In this document: one piece after another, positions 53,177 through 60,868 of the stretch
How positions within the stretch are numbered: the first letter of the stretch is position 1
Layout: every line of letters begins with the position of its first letter
Assembly: GCA_038319685.1 (NCBI GenBank)
Contig: JBBQDN010000005.1
Span: 1-64,000 of the forward strand
DNA length: 64,000 bases
Direction of reading: 5' to 3'
DNA from: UBA6022 sp038319685
GTDB lineage: Bacteria > Patescibacteriota > Saccharimonadia > Saccharimonadales > Saccharimonadaceae
The notes under the pieces: generated by a model
Told to the model about the DNA's origin: nothing
What the model saw: only the letters and a program-made list of their open reading frames with translations
The model's database searches: none
Made by a program: the position numbers and the translations under genes

Positions 53177-53206
53177 ATACTCCCCTCTTACTACAGAGGG
53201 GAGTAT
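53177..53206 (+). terminator. Rho-independent terminator after the pilin gene
   Basis: 11-bp perfect stem (53177-53187 with 53196-53206), GC-rich, 8-base loop, followed by a T-rich stretch on the plus strand. Confidence 0.85.
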
Positions 53207-53241
53207 TTATTTAGAGAATAATTGCGTACTTCTTTAGGATA

Positions 53242-53275
53242 GTAAATAACCCGCACATACATGCGGGTTATTTAC
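53242..53275 (-). terminator. Terminator of the Hsp20 gene
   Basis: 14-bp perfect stem with a 6-base loop, lying just past the stop of the minus-strand gene at 53294. AT-rich outer arms give a T run on that strand; it may work in both directions. Confidence 0.8.
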
Positions 53276-53293
53276 GGGGCAAAACCTAGGTAA

Positions 53294-53767
53294 CTACTGA
53301 ATTGTAATTTTCTTGGCTTGTTCCTGTTTGACTTTACTAAAGCTGATGGTGAGGACGCCGTCTTTTAGGACTGCTTCGACTTCATCTTCTTTGACAGCAA
53401 CAGGAAGTGCGAGTGTACGGCTAAATTCGCCCCAATAACATTCCTGAATGTGCCAGTTGGTTGCATCAGTGTCGTCACCACTACTAAGAGTCCCGCTGAT
53501 TGTCAAAATACCATCACTGATACTGACATCAAGTTCTTCTTTGTTCACACCTGCGGTGCGGGCTTTGACGACTAATCGTTCGTCTGTTTCATAGACATCA
53601 ACTGCGAGTTGACCCGGGAAATCATCTTCTGATTCTTCCCATGTGCCATTATCAGCTGCTGGTGCGGCTGTAACGTGTTCTTGCTGTACGGTTAGATCAT
53701 CATCGTTTAGAAACGCGGCTGCGAGTTCATCTTCGATCAAGAGATCATCATTCTGTTTACGGGCCAT
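53294..53767 (-). CDS. Hsp20/alpha-crystallin small heat shock protein
   Basis: 157 residues. Acidic N-terminal arm (about 1-45), then the alpha-crystallin domain: GQLAVDVYETDERLVVKARTAGVNKEELDVSISDGILTISG and the end block DGVLTISFSK. It holds unfolding proteins in soluble form. Start ATG 53767 is chosen with GGAGG 5 bases upstream; the frame opens at GTG 53779, which covers the ribosome site. Confidence 0.88.
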   Translation of the reverse strand: MARKQNDDLLIEDELAAAFLNDDDLTVQQEHVTAAPAADNGTWEESEDDFPGQLAVDVYETDERLVVKARTAGVNKEELDVSISDGILTISGTLSSGDDTDATNWHIQECYWGEFSRTLALPVAVKEDEVEAVLKDGVLTISFSKVKQEQAKKITIQ

Positions 53768-53813
53768 GATATCCTCCACTTTCTCTAGGCTCTATTGACA
53801 AGTAGTCTCTTAC

Positions 53814-53842
53814 AGTATAACGGAGCTATGCGGTATAATCAA
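53814..53842 (-). promoter_or_regulatory. Hsp20 promoter, overlapping the comF promoter
   Basis: Minus strand: TTGATT (53837-53842), 17-base spacer, TATACT (53814-53819). The -35 hexamer overlaps a plus-strand TATAAT (53834-53839) that probably serves the ComF-like gene. Confidence 0.55.
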
Positions 53843-53873
53843 TGCAACAGGGTATGTAAACGTAAAAAACACA

Positions 53874-54539
53874 ATGATAGATAGACTACTTGGCATCATC
53901 GCTCCGCACTACTGTTCTGGATGTGGTAAAACAGGTACCTTATTATGCGATAATTGTAAATATGACATCATTCAGGAACCACTTGAAACCTGTATCGTGT
54001 GTCAGTGCCTAACAGGTACGGACAATCTTTGTCGGCGCTGCAAAGTCCCCTATCAAAAAGCTTGGTGTGTCGGCGAACGGTCGGATAGTCTGCAGCGGCT
54101 TATTGGGGTGTATAAATTTCGCCGGGCCAAGGCTGGATACTGTGATATTGCCGAACTACTCCTTAGTCGACTGCCGGAATTACCTCCATCGACAATTATT
54201 GTGCCGATTCCGACGGTCGGTAGCCATATACGAGAGCGAGGCTATGACCATATGGCCCTGATTGCACGATATATTGCCAAAAAACGAGGCCTTGTGACGC
54301 AAAACGTCCTCGTACGCAAAACAAATACCAAACAACGGGATGCGAGCTTTAGGGTACGTCAGCAACAAGCTAAGCAGGCATTTGGATGTCGTGGTCTGTT
54401 AGAACCGGATGTTCCGTATGTATTGATTGATGACGTCGTGACGACAGGTGCGACACTATACTACAGTGCGCAGGCGCTGCGCGATGGCGGCGCAAATATA
54501 ATATGGGTGGCTGCTGTGGCCAGACAGCCTCTCGACTAA
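53874..54539 (+). CDS. comF: ComF-family phosphoribosyltransferase-like protein
   Basis: 221 residues. N-terminal zinc-type cysteines (CSGCGKTGTLLCDNC, then CIVC...CRRC), followed by a phosphoribosyltransferase-like fold with VPIPTVGSHIRERGYDHM and the PRPP motif VLIDDVVTTGATL. ComF proteins help take up single-stranded DNA in natural transformation. If active, it would pair with the pilus-like systems of this organism. No competence partners (comE, dprA) are in the window. Confidence 0.88.
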   Translation: MIDRLLGIIAPHYCSGCGKTGTLLCDNCKYDIIQEPLETCIVCQCLTGTDNLCRRCKVPYQKAWCVGERSDSLQRLIGVYKFRRAKAGYCDIAELLLSRLPELPPSTIIVPIPTVGSHIRERGYDHMALIARYIAKKRGLVTQNVLVRKTNTKQRDASFRVRQQQAKQAFGCRGLLEPDVPYVLIDDVVTTGATLYYSAQALRDGGANIIWVAAVARQPLD

Positions 54540-54584
54540 TTGTCCGTCATCTGTTAATATAGTTTTCAGCCACACAAAAGATAC

Positions 54585-54674
54585 GGAGAGGTGCCCGAGT
54601 GGTTTAAGGGAACGGTCTTGAAAACCGTCGTGCCAGCAATGGTACCGAGAGTTCGAATCTCTCCCTCTCCGCCA
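54585..54674 (+). tRNA. tRNA-Ser (anticodon TGA)
   Basis: Acceptor arms GGAGAGG and CCTCTCC pair fully; anticodon stem CGGTC/ACCGT-side with loop containing TGA; a long variable arm typical of serine tRNA; TTCGAAT T-loop; discriminator G; CCA is encoded at 54672-54674. Confidence 0.93.
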
Positions 54675-54709
54675 TATAAAATAACGACCATTCGGTCGTT
54701 ATTTTATAT
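54674..54709. terminator. Bidirectional terminator after tRNA-Ser
   Basis: Perfect 16-bp stem with a 4-base loop (54674-54689 with 54694-54709), starting at the last base of the CCA and ending just before the convergent gene at 54715. A/T-rich ends suit both strands. Confidence 0.85.
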
Positions 54710-54714
54710 GGCGC

Positions 54715-56097
54715 CTATTTTTCGAGTAAAATGTAGCCCTCGCCTTTATTTGCTGTGTGCCAGCCGTTTCGTATGAGTTGCTGTGTCATCGATGAACGAT
54801 TTGTGTTTATCGGTACCAGCACGCAGGTGATGTTGTGTACTGCAAACTGACCGTCACGAAACGATGCGTCGGTGAATATTTTTGTGTAGTCCGACATATA
54901 CTTGTGACCACCACCTTCCCAGCTTGGCATGCGACCGTCGATATACACTTTATAACCTGGTAATTTCCATATCAGGTAGCCTCCGATGCCATATTCATTG
55001 AATAAGTTGCCTTTACAGGGGTGTTGTTCGAGATATGTCACCGCGTGAACGGGGTAATAATCTTCGCGGTTAGGGGAAATTGCATACACATCGTAGCCTG
55101 TCCAGCCGACAAACAGCGTGATAACGACGATAACAAACCATATAACATTTCGTCGACTGGTATCGATTGTGGTGGGGATTTTTATGGCCAATTCTTTGAC
55201 GTACTCGGTCGTATACGGAAGTGACAGAACAACAAATAATGGGTAATGACGGATGCTCGATAGCGCGGCGAAAAACAATAAAACATCAACCTGCAGGTAT
55301 GATCGCCATTTTTTCCCTAGGAGCAGTAAAAAACCAGCACCCCAAATCGCGACATAGGCGATCGTTTGCCATACACTTCCGATAGGTACCCATTCGTTGA
55401 TGACCCAGCGTAACGACCCGTCGAGTGTTGTACGGAAAATTTCAACATACAGATCGACACCGTAAGGATTGATAAATGTGACTAAAATTGAGCCGCCAAG
55501 TAATAAGAGGAGTTGTTTTGATCTTTTCACGATTGCCCAGTAACCCAGGAGCACGAGTCCGATGGCAAATCCGCCATGTATATTTGCCCAGAGTAAAAAA
55601 AGTAGTGGCAATATATAGCGCCAACGACGATCACGGGCCTGTACAATGCGGTAAACTAGCACAACACCCAGAACAGTCCACGTGACCGCCCGGATGCCCG
55701 CAAACGGTAAAACGGCTAGAACACCCAGGATAATGAGGGGTCCGTACGATTTACGAGCGACGAGGAAGAACGCGAGAGTCCATAGACTGGCATAGACTAG
55801 CGCCAGCAGTGTATAGCCACCGAACGAATACAGATAATAAAGTATGATATCACTCAACCATTCGTGATTCACCCACGGGAAGTCAGACGCCGTATAGGTG
55901 AAAATATCAGTCGCTGGAATAGCGTGATGAACGAAATAATCACCGGACATCAAGTGCCATCCAAAATCAGGGTCTAGTTTAAGATAGGATAAAACAAAAA
56001 ATAAAATAAAAACGAGACTAAAGGTCAGAAGTGGTGGCCAGTGGAGCCAGCGAAATAGTTTTTTAGTTTCGGAAATCTTTTGTCCCATTCGCCCCAC
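54715..56097 (-). CDS. Polytopic membrane protein, GT-C glycosyltransferase-like
   Basis: 460 residues with about ten membrane segments. After the first, LDPDFGWHLMSGDYFVHHAIPATDIFTYT and WVNHEWLSDIILYYLY form a loop pattern (D-x-D-x-x-WHL...W-x-x-HEWL) seen in many large bacterial membrane proteins thought to be GT-C mannosyltransferase relatives. The last 110 residues are outside and contain GNLFNEYGIGGYLIWKL and YIDGRMPSWEG. It may add a sugar or modify a lipid-linked glycan on the outer face. It stands between the two tRNA-Ser genes and converges on the first. Confidence 0.65.
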   Translation of the reverse strand: MGRMGQKISETKKLFRWLHWPPLLTFSLVFILFFVLSYLKLDPDFGWHLMSGDYFVHHAIPATDIFTYTASDFPWVNHEWLSDIILYYLYSFGGYTLLALVYASLWTLAFFLVARKSYGPLIILGVLAVLPFAGIRAVTWTVLGVVLVYRIVQARDRRWRYILPLLFLLWANIHGGFAIGLVLLGYWAIVKRSKQLLLLLGGSILVTFINPYGVDLYVEIFRTTLDGSLRWVINEWVPIGSVWQTIAYVAIWGAGFLLLLGKKWRSYLQVDVLLFFAALSSIRHYPLFVVLSLPYTTEYVKELAIKIPTTIDTSRRNVIWFVIVVITLFVGWTGYDVYAISPNREDYYPVHAVTYLEQHPCKGNLFNEYGIGGYLIWKLPGYKVYIDGRMPSWEGGGHKYMSDYTKIFTDASFRDGQFAVHNITCVLVPINTNRSSMTQQLIRNGWHTANKGEGYILLEK

Positions 56098-56127
56098 TAT
56101 ACCATAGGGTATGGTGGCGGGTCGGTG

Positions 56128-56535
56128 CTACACGTTCGTTCCGCCGCTCACACCAGTTGGTGAAAAGCTACCAATCACAAAGTTGATCATTGCGTACGCA
56201 AATAGCGCCACCATCACGCCGATGATCGCATATAAAATCGTATTTTTGGCGGCGGTGATGGCGGTCGAATTACCACCGGATACCACGTAGCGTAGTCCTC
56301 CGACGATAATCATAATAACTGACACCGCACCAATGGCATATAGCATGACGTTACTGATTGTTGTGAAAACACCAGCTGCACCGAACAAATCGACGACCTG
56401 CCCTGTGCCCTGTGCAGCCAGAGCGCCATCGGCGACAGACCCGCCGAACGCGCTTGCCATGGGTGCAATCAGGATACTTAGGATAACCATAGTCACGCCA
56501 GAAATAGTGGCGAAGATAGTTTTGACTGATTTCAT
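56128..56535 (-). CDS. TrbC/VirB2-like pilin, sixth copy, apart from the array
   Basis: 135 residues from ATG 56535, with AAAGGAA 8 bases upstream. Signal peptide (about 1-31, ending ASA), mature start FGGSVADGALAAQGTGQVVDL, then the pilin core IIVGGLRYVVSGGNSTAITAAKNTILYAIIGVMVALFAYAMINFVIG. Closest in layout to the gene at 52749. It has its own extended -10 promoter (TGC-TATAAT, 56573-56578). The frame opens at 56658, but the extra residues lack a signal peptide and cross the promoter. Confidence 0.78.
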   Translation of the reverse strand: MKSVKTIFATISGVTMVILSILIAPMASAFGGSVADGALAAQGTGQVVDLFGAAGVFTTISNVMLYAIGAVSVIMIIVGGLRYVVSGGNSTAITAAKNTILYAIIGVMVALFAYAMINFVIGSFSPTGVSGGTNV

Positions 56536-56572
56536 CCAGGATTCCTTTCGTGGTTTAGATAATATATTTACC

Positions 56573-56581
56573 ATTATAGCA
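56573..56581 (-). promoter_or_regulatory. Extended -10 promoter of the sixth pilin gene
   Basis: Minus-strand TGC followed by a perfect TATAAT (56573-56578); no good -35. It gives a leader of about 30 bases with a ribosome site. Confidence 0.5.
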
Positions 56582-56693
56582 AAAGACGTGAAATAGTCTA
56601 CCCTCCGCCCCTGTAGTGTGCTACAATAATTCGAGCACGGGAGAGTTATATATGGCAAAAAGCCACCCTATATACCCGCGCCGACGATCACAC

Positions 56694-56786
56694 GGAGGGG
56701 TACCCAAGTGGCTTAAGGGGATGGTTTGCTAAATCATTAGTCTGGGGAGACCTGGAGCGGGAGTTCGAATCTCCCCTCCTCCGCCA
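56694..56786 (+). tRNA. tRNA-Ser (anticodon GCT)
   Basis: Acceptor arms GGAGGGG and CTCCTCC pair with one G-U; anticodon loop contains GCT; long variable arm; T-arm GGGAG-TTCGAAT-CTCCC; discriminator G and encoded CCA (56784-56786). Confidence 0.92.
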
Positions 56787-56825
56787 AATAAAGTAGACAC
56801 TACGGCTGTAGTGTCTACTTTATTT
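56786..56825 (+). terminator. Terminator after tRNA-Ser(GCT)
   Basis: Perfect 18-bp stem with a 4-base loop (56786-56803 with 56808-56825), ending in a T-rich arm; same placement as the hairpin after the other tRNA-Ser. Confidence 0.85.
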
Positions 56826-56948
56826 GCTTCGGAAGCGAGAGATTGGAACTCTCGCAATATTTCAAAATAAGCTGAGGGTTCAGCGCTGTAGATCAACGTA
56901 TAGGCAGAATAAAATAGTGCGATATTCCTGAACAGTAAGAAATGACAA

Positions 56949-57620
56949 CTATTTTAGTTCTTCTCGAAGCTTTGTTAAATCAAAGACGGTGAATAAATGA
57001 TCCGTTTGACCAATGAGTTCTTCATTGAATAGTTGCTCTAGCGCTCTACTTGCGGTTTCTCTGTTCATATTTATCGAGTCTGCAATATCCTGATGTGTGA
57101 TGGGGGCGTTAATAATAACTTTATTGTTATGTGAAGTGCCGAATCTTTCAGCAATAGAAAGAAGCTCGGCTATGACTCTCCCTCGCGCAGACCTAAATTC
57201 AAGTATTTGTATACGTTGTGTGTAAACTGCTATGACATTTACTGTTTGGTTTAGGATTTCTTGGGTTAACCACATGTTTGTCCCCATTGCGATACGTAAC
57301 TTATCTTTGGATGTTTTTATGACGGTCACATCATTCATTGCTTCGTAGAAAAGACCGGTAATGTGATTGCCATCTAGCGCCCACGGGAGGGGTATTAGCT
57401 CTCCTTCTTCATGGATCAGTAAAAGATTCGCATGACCATCAGCCGAAGTTGAATGTGATTTGACGAAGCCCTTTTTGATAAGATACACACCGTCTGGTTC
57501 ATCATAGCCATTAACGATGGTTTCACCACCGACAAATTCTTCCGTCGTGCCATCACTGAAATACGAGAGTATACTCTTATCTTTTCTGGTCGTTGAACGA
57601 AAACGGTTGTGGTCTATCAT
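56949..57620 (-). CDS. Crp/Fnr-family transcription regulator
   Basis: 223 residues. N-terminal cyclic-nucleotide-binding-like beta barrel (about 10-115: FVGGETIVNGYDEPDGVYLIKKGFVKSH), a dimer helix (about 118-150), and a C-terminal winged helix with ITHQDIADSINMNRETASRAL. There is no cysteine, so it is not an Fe-S FNR; the phosphate cassette of cAMP receptors is not clearly present. The recognition helix NRETASR keeps the R-E-x3-R spacing of CRP, which reads TGTG half-sites; a fitting palindrome lies upstream. It is divergent from the eRF1-like gene. Confidence 0.88.
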   Translation of the reverse strand: MIDHNRFRSTTRKDKSILSYFSDGTTEEFVGGETIVNGYDEPDGVYLIKKGFVKSHSTSADGHANLLLIHEEGELIPLPWALDGNHITGLFYEAMNDVTVIKTSKDKLRIAMGTNMWLTQEILNQTVNVIAVYTQRIQILEFRSARGRVIAELLSIAERFGTSHNNKVIINAPITHQDIADSINMNRETASRALEQLFNEELIGQTDHLFTVFDLTKLREELK

Positions 57621-57626
57621 AACGTC

Positions 57627-57632
57627 AGTATA
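57627..57632 (-). promoter_or_regulatory. -10 box of the Crp/Fnr gene, leaderless
   Basis: TATACT on the minus strand at exactly -12 to -7 from the ATG at 57620. There is no extended -10 and no good -35, which fits a promoter that needs an activator. Confidence 0.6.
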
Positions 57633-57653
57633 GAACTAATTATGATTTAATGT

Positions 57654-57669
57654 TGTGCGCAATCGCACA
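57654..57669. promoter_or_regulatory. Crp/Fnr-type operator palindrome
   Basis: TGTGCG-N4-CGCACA, a perfect two-fold site of the same total length (16) and half-site spacing as CRP sites (TGTGA-N6-TCACA). Its centre, 57661.5, is 41.5 bases before the predicted transcription start at 57620, the position used in class II activation. Confidence 0.65.
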
Positions 57670-57738
57670 GACATAGCCCAATATAAGCACTACACTACGA
57701 CTAGACTTCGGTTAATGGAGTTGCTAGGTGGGGGGGAT

Positions 57739-57924
57739 ATGACACACGGAATTATTTCAACAAAGAGTAAATATTTTAAAAAACACACAGCAACACTCTC
57801 TTACAAACCAACGACAAAAAAAGATCTTAGATTCAAAACAATTCACTATGAGTTTTCTGCCATAGTATATAGCCAAGCACGAATATTTAAAAAAATTGAC
57901 CGAATACTGAAGAACACATATTAA
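57739..57924 (+). CDS. Small basic protein of unknown function
   Basis: 61 residues, rich in K, T, Y and F (MTHGIISTKSKYFKKHTATLSYKP, RIFKKIDRILKNTY). A G-rich stretch (57728-57736) just upstream could serve as ribosome site. It ends 4 bases before the next gene and may be its leader-encoded partner. No similarity recognised; an accidental ORF cannot be excluded. Confidence 0.35.
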   Translation: MTHGIISTKSKYFKKHTATLSYKPTTKKDLRFKTIHYEFSAIVYSQARIFKKIDRILKNTY

Positions 57925-57928
57925 CATT

Positions 57929-58696
57929 ATGATTAAACCTGACATTATTGAAAAACTTGGACTATTTAATAACTCTGAGCTAAATATATTCTCGGTATAT
58001 CTGGGTAGTGATTCGATCAAGGCACCAAGTAGCGGGTTTTTGCGTACCCAGTTTCACTCATTATTGCACCGTGACATGGACTCGGTATCTCGACACACAT
58101 ACGCCCATGACATACATAATATAACTCGGTATCTCGATGGATATATTCCGTCAGCGAGAACTATCGCTTTATTTTCTTCTGGCGATCGACTATGGGAACA
58201 AGCGAGCCTGGAATACTCGCTTCCAATAGGTATAACCCTAGGTAATTCGCCCTACCTAAAACCGATACTTGGCTCTTTGGATCATTACTCAAAGTACATA
58301 GTACTGCTTGTTGATAGAGAAAAGCTTCGGATATTTACTGTCGATCAGGGTGAGATGGTAGATCATTCTGAGGTTTTGGATGATTCAGTCCCCCAGGTGT
58401 CTAAATCAACAGGGATGGAGTTTGCTGTTGGAAAGAGCGACGTTAATCAAAGGCATAACGACCTCCTTTTGCAGCGCCACATTGATTTACTGGCTAAATC
58501 AATCGTAAGATTTAATAATAAAGAACGAGTTAAATTTGTCATTATAGGGGGACATTCAGAACTATTCAAAAAAGTATACGCATCACTACCTCCGGGTATC
58601 CGATCAAAGGTTGCGGGTACATTTGTGACAGAAGTCAATATTCCGCTTAGTGATATCATGAAGAAATCTAAACTAGTTGCGGCACAGGTTAGTTAA
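57929..58696 (+). CDS. Bacterial eRF1-like (baeRF-type) protein
   Basis: 255 residues. The pattern ARTIALFSSGDRLWEQASLEYSLPIGITLGNSPYLKPILGSLDHYSKYIVLLVDREKLRIFTVDQGE is that of the bacterial archaeo-eukaryotic release factor (baeRF) families; the last third (VKFVIIGGHSELFKKVYASLPPGIRSKVAGTF) fits the domain that follows. Some relatives act in ribosome rescue or hibernation; no GGQ-like catalytic loop is visible. It lies divergent from a Crp/Fnr regulator, which may control it in stress or starvation. Confidence 0.72.
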   Translation: MIKPDIIEKLGLFNNSELNIFSVYLGSDSIKAPSSGFLRTQFHSLLHRDMDSVSRHTYAHDIHNITRYLDGYIPSARTIALFSSGDRLWEQASLEYSLPIGITLGNSPYLKPILGSLDHYSKYIVLLVDREKLRIFTVDQGEMVDHSEVLDDSVPQVSKSTGMEFAVGKSDVNQRHNDLLLQRHIDLLAKSIVRFNNKERVKFVIIGGHSELFKKVYASLPPGIRSKVAGTFVTEVNIPLSDIMKKSKLVAAQVS

Positions 58697-58792
58697 TAAA
58701 AAAACTAATACGTGATGCTGCGCACACAGCACCGCGTTAAATACAATGAACCCGAGACTGAAACAATTGAACTGATATGTCCCTTGCTCTGG

Positions 58793-58801
58793 TGATATAC
58801 T
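58793..58801 (+). promoter_or_regulatory. Extended -10 promoter of the surface-protein gene
   Basis: TGA followed by TATACT (58796-58801); predicted start about 4 bases before the ATG at 58812, so almost no leader and no room for a ribosome site. Confidence 0.5.
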
Positions 58802-58811
58802 AATAGTAATA

Positions 58812-59366
58812 ATGAATAAGCTTAGTCATAAATTGAAACAACTAATCGTCACCGTCGCGTGCTTGATGTTCGTTCTTATTCCCACAACCGTCGCTGCTTC
58901 GCCGTTTGGCCAAGGAGTCTTTGGTGCTGATGTGCCATTTGGGTCGGTCACAAGCCTGGCGATTAACCTTGGGGGGAACGTATCACTTAGTTTAAGCCCG
59001 AGTGGGCCAAACCTTAGCGGAACAGGGTCGCATGTTATTACGGTGACATCGACCGATGTTGTGGGCTACCAACTATTTGTTCGCAGTAACGGGAATAGTA
59101 ATATGGTTAATGGCAGTGCAACCATCCCGGCAAGTGGCAATAGCACGGGGGCAGCGCTCAGTCTCAATACTTGGGGGTTTAATACCGATGGAACCAGTAA
59201 CTTTATCGGTATGACAACGACACCACGGCTTATCAAAGACACGACCGGACCGGCAAAGACGGGCGACACCACGACTGTTACCTACGGGGCACTTACCGAC
59301 GCAGTGCAATCTGCGGGCCAGTATACTACGACTGTGATTTATACTGCTATCGCAGAGAATCAGTAG
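58812..59366 (+). CDS. Secreted WxL-like surface protein
   Basis: 184 residues: signal peptide (about 1-30, ending VAA), then a beta-rich, Ser/Thr/Gly-rich domain (SLSLSPSGPNLSGTGSHVITVTSTDVVGYQLFVRS) and a final AGQYTTTVIYTAIAENQ strand, a common end of bacterial surface proteins of the WxL/extracellular-adhesin sort. No anchor is seen. It converges with, and overlaps by 20 bases, a DUF916-like gene; the two families often occur together, so they may form one wall-bound complex. Confidence 0.65.
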   Translation: MNKLSHKLKQLIVTVACLMFVLIPTTVAASPFGQGVFGADVPFGSVTSLAINLGGNVSLSLSPSGPNLSGTGSHVITVTSTDVVGYQLFVRSNGNSNMVNGSATIPASGNSTGAALSLNTWGFNTDGTSNFIGMTTTPRLIKDTTGPAKTGDTTTVTYGALTDAVQSAGQYTTTVIYTAIAENQ

Positions 59367-60246
59367 TCGTCGGTTTTTTAGGCTGATGCCTAATACGTCG
59401 ACGCCAACGAGCGAACATGACGATACCCCATCCTGCAACAATTACCACTGCATAAAACCATAACGGTGTGTATACGACAATTCCCTCGACAACGACGGGT
59501 TGTGATATATCAGTTGTATAGCCGTAGGTCACTTTGTATATACCAGGAAACAGTGGAGCTTGTACTGACTCATCGACATGTCGCACGACGCCAGGCAAAA
59601 GGATATGACTAACAGACACGGTGCTTTTATTGGTCCACGGGCCACCTATCGATGCGTGTACGGTCGCAGTGTAGTGAACGTTACCAGTGTTTGCGATATC
59701 GAGTGAGAATGGGATACGGTCACCGACAACAAAGGTGGTGATAGTATGTGACCGCAGTGTATTTGTTTGCGTTGTGTTGCCTCGTATAGTCATATATAGA
59801 GGTGCGGCTACTTGGATCCGGCTACTGACACCTTTTTGTTTGACCGTCGCACCGGCGATGATAGTGTAGTATTTCCCTCCTGGTGCTGTACGCGCAGGCG
59901 GCGTCACACTATAGGTGACACGTTCGTTTTTCCCCGGTTCGAGTAGAACGACGGTTTTACTAAAATGCAACCAGTTGTCTGTGACGTCACTAAACGTGTA
60001 GTTGTAGGAATAGTCCGAAACCGAGAATTCCTCGACAGATAGCGTGACGGTGAGCGGCGACTGGGTATAGTTTGCGACCATTACTTCCCCCAGTGCTGTT
60101 TTACCGGCGTCAACATCCAGAAAATTGCGCGGGGGCGAAATGAATAGCCCCCTGTTTGTCGTTGATTGGGCGTTTGCAGTAGTCGGACAAAGGCCGACCG
60201 ACACAATCATGATAATGATCGCGGCCACAAATAGTATGCGTTTCAA
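59347..60246 (-). CDS. DUF916-like (WxL-associated) surface protein with C-terminal anchor
   Basis: 299 residues: signal peptide (about 1-27), an RGLFISPPRNFLDVDAGKTALGEVMVANYTQSPLTVTLSVEEF segment and a long run of strands with VTYSVTPPARTAPGGKYYTIIAGA as in DUF916 / WxL peptidoglycan-binding proteins; a membrane segment at about 255-275 and a basic tail WRRRIRHQPKK. Probably displayed on the outer surface. It lies 12 bases after a methyltransferase gene on the same strand. Confidence 0.72.
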   Translation of the reverse strand: MKRILFVAAIIIMIVSVGLCPTTANAQSTTNRGLFISPPRNFLDVDAGKTALGEVMVANYTQSPLTVTLSVEEFSVSDYSYNYTFSDVTDNWLHFSKTVVLLEPGKNERVTYSVTPPARTAPGGKYYTIIAGATVKQKGVSSRIQVAAPLYMTIRGNTTQTNTLRSHTITTFVVGDRIPFSLDIANTGNVHYTATVHASIGGPWTNKSTVSVSHILLPGVVRHVDESVQAPLFPGIYKVTYGYTTDISQPVVVEGIVVYTPLWFYAVVIVAGWGIVMFARWRRRIRHQPKKPTTTDSLR

Positions 60247-60258
60247 CGGATGTACCCC

Positions 60259-60858
60259 CTAGCTGCGCTTGATGAGTTGGACTTGGATATCGGTCACGAC
60301 ATTATTGTAATGTTTGATAGCAAAGGCCTGAGATTCTTGGTTACGGGTCTGCCATTCGGGTGCAATAACATAGCCATAGCCGAAATCAAAATCACACGTC
60401 ACAGGATAGTGATCAAGCTTGTTGTCGATGCGCCACTGTTTATTGACGTACAAAAAACTAGCTTCTGAAATGGCTCGCTGGTGGGTTGGATCTTGCCAGG
60501 CGCGCATACTGGAATAATACGGACAGACAATTCGCGCAAAACCCTTGAGTGGGATGTTTGGGTTAGCCGGGTCAAATTCGGCTGGTTTTAAAATACGGTA
60601 GATTTCGTCAAAAAACTGATAGAATGGATCATTAAAACTATCACCATGAGGAATATGTTCGACAAAGTTCGAACATTCGATTTCGTCGACAGAATTATCG
60701 GCAAATTGCGTCCACGGGAACGTCAAAAGGTCTTGAACGTAATCGACGCCCTTGGTTTTTATAAGATCAACGCCTTTAAATCCTTCGGGTTTGTGTTCGC
60801 CAGACCCAAGCGATAATTTTAGGGGTTCAGTATTTTTTGTCGTTTTTTTCGTAGCCAT
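60259..60858 (-). CDS. SAM-dependent methyltransferase-like protein, phage-cargo type
   Basis: 199 residues. Seen: LKLSLGSGEHKPEGFKGVDLIK (SAM-binding loop), SVDEIECSNFVEHIPH and DEIYRILKPAEFD, a common class I methyltransferase layout. The middle part (CPYYSSMRAWQDPTHQRAISEASF) resembles proteins often found on phage and metagenomic virus genomes. Target unknown; a glycan or a protein of the particle is possible. AGGAG lies near the start. Followed by the DUF916-like gene. Confidence 0.68.
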   Translation of the reverse strand: MATKKTTKNTEPLKLSLGSGEHKPEGFKGVDLIKTKGVDYVQDLLTFPWTQFADNSVDEIECSNFVEHIPHGDSFNDPFYQFFDEIYRILKPAEFDPANPNIPLKGFARIVCPYYSSMRAWQDPTHQRAISEASFLYVNKQWRIDNKLDHYPVTCDFDFGYGYVIAPEWQTRNQESQAFAIKHYNNVVTDIQVQLIKRS

Positions 60859-60868
60859 AAGTTCTCCT

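Noticed and set aside
57655..57738. Upstream GTG start of the small basic protein
   Set aside because: The GTG lies inside the Crp/Fnr operator; the ATG at 57739 with a G-rich site upstream is more likely.
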